A stretch of DNA of 55,201 nucleotides, taken from positions 1 through 55,201 of the forward strand of contig DEHD01000013.1 of NCBI GenBank assembly GCA_002351725.1, given 5' to 3'. Source of the stretch: Prevotella sp. UBA2809. GTDB taxonomy: Bacteria > Bacteroidota > Bacteroidia > Bacteroidales > Bacteroidaceae. Positions 51,117 through 55,201 of the stretch are shown piece by piece. Within the stretch, counting starts at the first letter, position 1. Each line of letters begins with the position of its first letter. The notes under the pieces are model-generated. The model made no database searches. It worked only from the letters and a program-made list of their open reading frames with translations, and was not told the origin of the DNA. The position numbers and the translations under genes were made by a program.

Positions 51117-51869
51117 TTATTTCCCTCTGTCGTATGAAAGATGTTCATTATGAAAGGCATAGCCAAACTGATTGCAGATGCATTGAGTAGTGCCAATAGT
51201 CCTGTCAATATTACGATGTGAGTGACCGTAAATCCAATATTCGATATCACTATTCTTAATATAGTCGGCAAGTTCCACCGTAAACGCCCCATTAAGACGG
51301 CTTCCCTGAAACTCTGGCGACATAAGCTGGAATGACGGAACGTGATGGGTAACTACAATCTTGTGCATTGCGCAACTTTCACTAACCGACTCCTTGATAA
51401 AATCAAGGCAACGCTGATGCTCCCTATTAAAATCAGTATACGTCAATACATCTTCACCATAGAGGATACGCCGGAAGTCTGTTACGCCGTGCTCCGCCGC
51501 ATAGGCATCTTCCAAATCGATATGCGACCACAATGTAGAGACGATAAAATCGATATCATCAATGTGAACTACGCTATTGTAATAGTAATGCACATTGGGA
51601 CGGATTTCACCCACAAAGCCGTCACGTAGAGAGGACAGGTCAAAGAACTTATAGAACTCATGATTGCCCAAAGCAACGATTACCTGGCGATAGTTTTCTG
51701 ATGCCCAGTCCCAAAAGGGATGGGTGACATAATTATCATCGCCAAGATAACCTATGTCTCCAGCCAACACAAGTATATAACCACAAACATCCATAGGCCC
51801 ATCTTGTCTTAGAATGCGCCAGTTTTCACGAAACTCCAGATGTAAGTCGGATGCGTATTGTATTCTCAT
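51117..51869 (-). CDS. Calcineurin-like metallophosphoesterase, third gene of the island
   Basis: Protein of 250 residues with all motifs of the two-metal phosphoesterase fold: SDLHLEF (7-13), AGDIG (36-40), GNHEFY (68-73), VTHHVPS near 173 and GHSHRN near 215. It should cleave phosphomonoesters or phosphodiesters, perhaps nucleic acid or a nucleotide; the substrate is unknown. The start shares one base with the AbiEii-like stop (TAATG), so translation is coupled. Directly after the TAA stop the same frame reads Ile-Glu-Leu and stops again, a usual-looking end for this fold, so the last residues may be lost to a point mutation. Confidence 0.88.
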   Translation of the reverse strand: MRIQYASDLHLEFRENWRILRQDGPMDVCGYILVLAGDIGYLGDDNYVTHPFWDWASENYRQVIVALGNHEFYKFFDLSSLRDGFVGEIRPNVHYYYNSVVHIDDIDFIVSTLWSHIDLEDAYAAEHGVTDFRRILYGEDVLTYTDFNREHQRCLDFIKESVSESCAMHKIVVTHHVPSFQLMSPEFQGSRLNGAFTVELADYIKNSDIEYWIYGHSHRNIDRTIGTTQCICNQFGYAFHNEHLSYDRGK

Positions 51870-52648
51870 TACTCTTTGACGATGAACGATTCTTTCAACG
51901 TATCAACAAAAGCTTGTATAACTTCACTGTCCCTATCCAAAGCGTCCTGCAAAGACCTACTTGGAAGATCACTTTCGATGGCAGCAGCATATTCCATCAC
52001 GCAGTCATAAACTGCCTTCGAAACAGCAACTGGCTCAGGAATTGAGGCTGTGGCAATAAGTTTCAACACATCGGTCTTGTGTTTTCTGATGTCTTTAGAG
52101 TTTACCTGTCGACCAGCAGCTCTCTCACTTAGTAGATTAAGATAGGCCCTTGCTTTCAAGCAGATCAAAGCTACAGGTGTTGCAACACGAACACTATCTT
52201 CCACCGCACTGTTAGTAACTGTCAGGTCATAGAAGTCATCATCCATCATAATAGCCGAGAGACTAGAGAGGTGATCAGATAATGGAATAGGCTCGATATG
52301 GAATCCTGATGGTTCTCCCAATACATCGGAATGACGCGAGAGCAGTTCTATCTGTACAGGATAGCCAGCCTTCTCGGTAGTAAATCGATATAGCGTGTAG
52401 GCTGGCGACATATCATCCTTTTTTCTTTTTCCGGCCTTGTACTCTCCATCGCGAATAAACTGCCAGAAAGCTTCGCCATATTCCTTGGTGACTTTCTCTA
52501 CGATTAAAATCATATCTATATCGTCTGTGGCTCGCGGTCTCATGTCAGTATCACTCAAGGCAATATCGCATGCTGTTCCGCCAATAATCACATAGTTGTC
52601 TGTAAAGCCAGCAAAGGCTTCACGAAATTTATCTAATCCTGCTACCAT
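51869..52648 (-). CDS. AbiEii/AbiGii-like nucleotidyltransferase, candidate toxin
   Basis: Protein of 259 residues. The nucleotidyltransferase core shows IIGGTACDIAL (21-31) and the metal-binding pair in RATDDIDMIL (39-48), as in the AbiEii/AbiGii toxin family. A later DSVRVATPVALICLKARAYL segment (about 155-175) carries the Lys expected in these enzymes. AbiEii proteins are bacteriostatic toxins neutralised by AbiEi; some, such as MenT, modify tRNA acceptor ends. The same action here is inference. The start overlaps the upstream gene by 7 bases and the end shares one base with the phosphoesterase start. Confidence 0.85.
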   Translation of the reverse strand: MVAGLDKFREAFAGFTDNYVIIGGTACDIALSDTDMRPRATDDIDMILIVEKVTKEYGEAFWQFIRDGEYKAGKRKKDDMSPAYTLYRFTTEKAGYPVQIELLSRHSDVLGEPSGFHIEPIPLSDHLSSLSAIMMDDDFYDLTVTNSAVEDSVRVATPVALICLKARAYLNLLSERAAGRQVNSKDIRKHKTDVLKLIATASIPEPVAVSKAVYDCVMEYAAAIESDLPSRSLQDALDRDSEVIQAFVDTLKESFIVKE

Positions 52649-53583
52649 ATTTTACTAATCATTAATTCTAATTCTTTTTCTACTCTTGGGTCTTTTTCAT
52701 CTTTCAACGTGAGATAAAGGGATATTGGGTCTGCATAATCCTGACTGAGAGATGGGTAATTCCATACTTCCAAACGGATGATGCCCTCTGATTCATTCAG
52801 ATTTTTAAATGCACCAGCAGATTGCAATTCCCTATATCGTTTTGTATCAATAATACAAGTACACACCTCGTCTGGATTCAAATGCGTGTAATGTGATAAA
52901 GCCGTAATTCCCCCATAGGTCATATTAATCCCGTCTGCAATGGAATCTAAGTAAAGAACACGATTGACAGGACTCTTCAAATAAGGCTGTATGTGCTCCC
53001 ATTGTTCCTTAGGAGATTTTTCAAAATGCAAACGTTTTATACGGTTTTCATCTGCCCATATCATACAAAGTTTCAGATCGCCTAACGTTTTAAATGCTCT
53101 CGAAATGGTGACATATGTATAAGGTAACTTCTTTTCAAGTTCTACCATAGATGCACCTTCAAGGCTTTCCACCTGTAAATGATAGAGCAGTATATACTGT
53201 GCAACAGCAGAGAGCTTTTCTGATTTCTTTTGTTCCTTTTCTCTGGTGTTTAATACCAAGAATGGAAGAAAGGCATACTTGCTCGAAACAATAAAATAGA
53301 CTCCCCGATCAATAAGCCTATTCCGCTCAACGAACTGTAGCCCTTGAAAAAGGTAAACGATAGGTAATCCAATCATCGATTCCAATCTCGTAGCCAAATT
53401 GAGACATTCTGTTGAAGCATGATTCTCGTCCTTTTTTGCTTCCAAAAGACAGAACTCATAGTCATTGAATCTAGACCTATAGAACTGAAAACGTAACTTC
53501 GTGTCTATAGGAACACTTTTTAGCTCTTCTTTCTTCATCAAAGAAAGCTCCAATTCCTTACCTGCTACTATTATTTTCTCCAT
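52642..53583 (-). CDS. AbiEi-like regulator, candidate antitoxin
   Basis: Protein of 313 residues. The N-terminal 115 residues are unassigned. A winged-helix domain (about 124-190; SMVELEKKLPYTYVTISRAF) is followed by an AbiEi C-terminal-like region with MTYGGITALSHYTHL (221-235) and a DPISLYLTLKDEKDPRVEKE end. Classical AbiEi has the winged helix at the N-terminus and uses it to repress its own operon; here the helix is central and an extra domain precedes it. First gene of the operon; the 3' end overlaps the nucleotidyltransferase by 7 bases, the order usual for antitoxin then toxin. Confidence 0.75.
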   Translation of the reverse strand: MEKIIVAGKELELSLMKKEELKSVPIDTKLRFQFYRSRFNDYEFCLLEAKKDENHASTECLNLATRLESMIGLPIVYLFQGLQFVERNRLIDRGVYFIVSSKYAFLPFLVLNTREKEQKKSEKLSAVAQYILLYHLQVESLEGASMVELEKKLPYTYVTISRAFKTLGDLKLCMIWADENRIKRLHFEKSPKEQWEHIQPYLKSPVNRVLYLDSIADGINMTYGGITALSHYTHLNPDEVCTCIIDTKRYRELQSAGAFKNLNESEGIIRLEVWNYPSLSQDYADPISLYLTLKDEKDPRVEKELELMISKIW

Positions 53584-53625
53584 TTCAAAATCTTTGTACT
53601 ATTATCACATATTATGAAAACGGTA

Positions 53626-53655
53626 CAAAAGTAATGAAAATAATCGAAACACAAA
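53626..53655 (-). promoter_or_regulatory. Promoter of the island operon
   Basis: On the minus strand TTTG (53652-53655), an 18-base gap and TACTTTTG (53626-53633). The gap is 1-2 bases short of the norm. Leader about 36 bases; its AT-rich sequence holds two ATTAT copies and could include an operator. Confidence 0.5.
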
Positions 53656-53709
53656 AGAAAAAACACTTTTTTTTCGCGCATTGTTTTTTTATAATCTTCA
53701 TTTTTTAAG

Positions 53710-53731
53710 GTTACCGATTCCAATTGGTAAC
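53710..53731. other. Inverted repeat near the island right end
   Basis: GTTACC (53710-53715) and GGTAAC (53726-53731) surround GATTCCAATT. It may be a recombinase arm site or a terminator-like structure. The stretch 53584-53774 otherwise holds only the island promoter and no gene. Confidence 0.35.
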
Positions 53732-53774
53732 ATATACAGGGTCTAAGTGCCTGATATTCAAGAAGGGTTCGACA

Positions 53775-53829
53775 CTCTGCGGGTGTACCAAAAGCAAAAG
53801 AGATAAGTCGAAAAACTTATCTCTTTTTT
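53775..53829 (+). repeat. attR-like direct repeat: displaced tRNA-Lys 3' end
   Basis: Matches 50942-50996 at 54 of 55 positions. Upstream, GTTCGA (53767-53772) still matches the T loop, but the 5' part of the T stem and the rest of the tRNA do not fold, so this is a 3' fragment and not a second tRNA gene. Confidence 0.85.
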
Positions 53830-53837
53830 GTTTTTAT

Positions 53838-53963
53838 TCAAGTTTTCGTCCTCATTTCCTTGAATGTAGCTGCAGTTGCGTCTATCTTTTTTCCATCATA
53901 GTAAACATTAAAGTCTGATTTGTAATAGCAATCATGGCGTCTGTCGTAATCGCGGTGTTCCAT
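53838..53963 (-). CDS. Possible 41-residue ORF or gene remnant
   Basis: An open frame on the minus strand from ATG at 53961-53963 to TGA at 53838-53840. It is rich in Asp, Tyr, Arg and Lys (MEHRDYDRRHD, FNVYYDGKKI, ATFKEMRTK) and reads more like real protein than chance. The frame is open for six more codons upstream to a TAG. It may be a small gene or the tail of a gene broken when the island inserted. No match is known to me. The gap from here to panE (53964-54018) holds only a short hairpin (53970-53988). Confidence 0.35.
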   Translation of the reverse strand: MEHRDYDRRHDCYYKSDFNVYYDGKKIDATAATFKEMRTKT

Positions 53964-54018
53964 TGGTTCACGATAATGCGACTATCGTATTAACAATCGC
54001 TGGGCCATAGGTTTGTCT

Positions 54019-54930
54019 CTATAGGTTCTCGGCCTCTAGGAAACGTAACTCAGCCTCCAGCATCTCAAGCTTGCGCATAGGGAATCCAGCCACGCGGGCT
54101 ATCTCCAGCGGACGTGTGTAGAGATAGTATATCTCCATCGGGCGATGGAAGTCGTAGTCCAGTCGCATCGATGGCGAGTAAGGCGTCATCTCGTCAGTCA
54201 TTGTTATCATCTTCTCAACAAACGTCTCGTCAAGGTTCTTCACGCCCAGATGCTGCGCAGCACCTACCACCTCCATCATCTGCTCGCGTATCAGCAGACG
54301 TGTAGAGGGGTTCTTCAGCAGCTTGTCGGTCTGCGTATGCAGTGCCACCGTCATACCGTTAAACGGCATGTTCCACACCGCCTTTTTCCATCGCGCCTCG
54401 TTATACTCCACCAGCCCAGTCTCGATGCCAGCTGCGCGGAACTCATCCACCACCGCCTGCATCTTCGCCTCGTCGCGGCATGAGTAGTTGGCCAGGTTTA
54501 TGCTGCCGTAGCACTGATGATTCACCACTCCCGGCTCAGTCTTTGCCGAACAGATAAACGCCAGTCCTGCAGCCAGCTGCACCCCGGGAAACATCTTCTG
54601 CACATCGTCCTCCACACCTATGCCGTTCTGTATCAGCACCACCAGTGTGTCAGCGCCTACCAATGGAGTCAGCAGCTCCTTCAGCATGCCGTTGTTAACC
54701 GATTTCAGGCCCACCAGCACCACGTCGCACTTAGGCATGTCGCTCGAGTGCTGATACACGTTCACGTTGTCCAGATGGAACGATCCGTCGCACGAGTCAA
54801 CCTGCAGTCCGTTCTGCTTCACATATTCATAGTCGCGATGCAGCAAGAAGTGCACCTCCTGCCCACCATGAGCCAGTTTTGCACCGTAATATCCTCCAAT
54901 GGCACCAGTGCCAATTATTCCGTATTTCAT
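54019..54930 (-). CDS. panE: 2-dehydropantoate 2-reductase
   Basis: Protein of 303 residues that reduces ketopantoate to pantoate with NADPH in coenzyme A synthesis. The N-terminal Rossmann fold begins at once with GIIGTGAIGGYYGAKLA (4-20); IQNGIGVEDDV near 98 and the catalytic-type Lys in ARWKKAVWNMPFNGM (about 183-197) follow, then the helical C-terminal domain with PSMRLDYDFHRPMEI near 255. Length is normal. A promoter with one mismatch lies at 54954-54986. Other pan genes are not in the window. Confidence 0.93.
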   Translation of the reverse strand: MKYGIIGTGAIGGYYGAKLAHGGQEVHFLLHRDYEYVKQNGLQVDSCDGSFHLDNVNVYQHSSDMPKCDVVLVGLKSVNNGMLKELLTPLVGADTLVVLIQNGIGVEDDVQKMFPGVQLAAGLAFICSAKTEPGVVNHQCYGSINLANYSCRDEAKMQAVVDEFRAAGIETGLVEYNEARWKKAVWNMPFNGMTVALHTQTDKLLKNPSTRLLIREQMMEVVGAAQHLGVKNLDETFVEKMITMTDEMTPYSPSMRLDYDFHRPMEIYYLYTRPLEIARVAGFPMRKLEMLEAELRFLEAENL

Positions 54931-54953
54931 ATCATTTTTCCATTTTTCTGGGG

Positions 54954-54986
54954 CAAAGGTACAAATTTTCCGGGTAAAGCTACAAC
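54954..54986 (-). promoter_or_regulatory. panE promoter
   Basis: On the minus strand GTTG (54983-54986), a 21-base gap and TACCTTTG (54954-54961); one mismatch in the -33 box. Confidence 0.5.
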
Positions 54987-55076
54987 ATTAATTCGCTTAT
55001 TTGTATTTAATACTATCCGAAATGTTTCCGAGGCCCATTTTCTAATGATTTTTTAACTAATTAGTACTCAAACCCC

Positions 55077-55107
55077 TTTTAAATAAACGATTTATGTATT
55101 ACCTTTG
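55077..55107 (+). promoter_or_regulatory. Promoter of a gene beyond the right edge
   Basis: TTTT (55077-55080), a 19-base gap and TACCTTTG (55100-55107). No start codon with a long frame follows before the window ends, so the gene lies outside. Confidence 0.5.
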
Positions 55108-55201
55108 CAACACCAACACAGAAATACCAATTATATTAGTAAACAATTTGGTTCAAAGTTTTATAGTTGATTAATTAGTTAAATTAACCTGTTGGCGGAA
55201 T

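Larger units (their letters stand above)
50942..53829. mobile_element. 2.8-kb island integrated at tRNA-Lys, carrying an AbiE-like cassette
   Basis: Bounded by the 55-base direct repeats. Inside is a single three-gene operon (AbiEi-like, AbiEii-like, calcineurin-like phosphoesterase). The DNA appears more AT-rich than the flanking core genes. No integrase, relaxase or transposase was found, so the element is either a remnant or moved by a recombinase in trans. The repeat layout is what integration at a tRNA gene leaves; mobility itself is inferred. Confidence 0.75.

Noticed and set aside
51050..51292. 80-codon minus-strand frame overlapping the phosphoesterase 3' end
   Set aside because: Its downstream part reads like protein, but the upstream part is out of frame with an intact motif-bearing gene. 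A frameshift extension cannot be supported.
53767..53790. Second tRNA-Lys gene
   Set aside because: Only the 3' acceptor and T-loop side is present; no 5' acceptor arm, D arm or anticodon arm can be folded. It is an att fragment.

Overview
The window looks like a chromosomal segment of a Bacteroidales bacterium, most likely Prevotellaceae (Prevotella or a close relative). Four things point there. Many genes are preceded by the Bacteroidetes promoter (TTTG, about 20 bases, TAnnTTTG) and few have a clear Shine-Dalgarno. The lipid-anchored Omp85 protein TamL and the long PPi-dependent phosphofructokinase are typical of the group. MetH lacks a reactivation domain, as in relatives. An Rnf operon is led by an RseC-like gene. 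Nearly all the content is ordinary core genome; no rRNA, CRISPR array, IS element or integrase gene was seen.

Layout, left to right. 1-2086: a small lipoprotein gene and an exported TPR protein. 2166-7431: gyrA, with clpC divergent from it. 7443-15713 (minus): one long operon read as rseC, rnfB, rnfC, rnfD, rnfG, rnfE, rnfA, a DUF2027 gene and nadE, with 4-base overlaps at several junctions. 15866-16974: a small acidic protein and a lipoprotein, convergent. 17013-23036 (minus): an operon of a WalJ/YycJ-type metallo-hydrolase, a DMP19-like protein, smpB, metH and a family-10-like glycosylhydrolase. 23134-28176: tamL divergent from a SpoU rRNA methyltransferase gene, then a DUF3667 membrane protein, an unknown lipoprotein and a YgjP-like metalloprotease. 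28173-32908 (minus): GH29 fucosidase, nitroreductase, GH25 lysozyme and PPi-PFK. 33112-42043 (plus): a small protein, a PlsC-type acyltransferase, a large exported amidase-like protein, another small protein, a YgiQ radical SAM protein, a PP2C-like protein, ruvC and a tandem ABC ATPase. 42055-50691: Crp/Fnr regulator, lepA, lipoprotein, yebC, pheT, a cytidylate kinase-like protein and an FAD oxidoreductase.

The accessory part is a 2.83-kb insertion at the 3' end of tRNA-Lys(CTT) (50882-50957). The last 16 bases of the tRNA plus its terminator recur at 53775-53829 (54 of 55 bases identical). Between the copies lies one three-gene operon: an AbiEi-like regulator, an AbiEii-like nucleotidyltransferase and a calcineurin-like phosphoesterase, joined by 7-base and 1-base overlaps. 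There is no integrase. This is the best candidate in the window for an under-described system, probably a three-component toxin-antitoxin or phage-defence cassette. panE follows to its right.

Two kinds of repetitive DNA stand out. First, short tandem arrays with 7-, 8- or 9-base units fill many gene junctions, sometimes encode the last residues and stop codon of a gene, and appear in frame inside three genes. Second, four units with an exact 22-base period straddle the 3' end of the DUF3667 gene.
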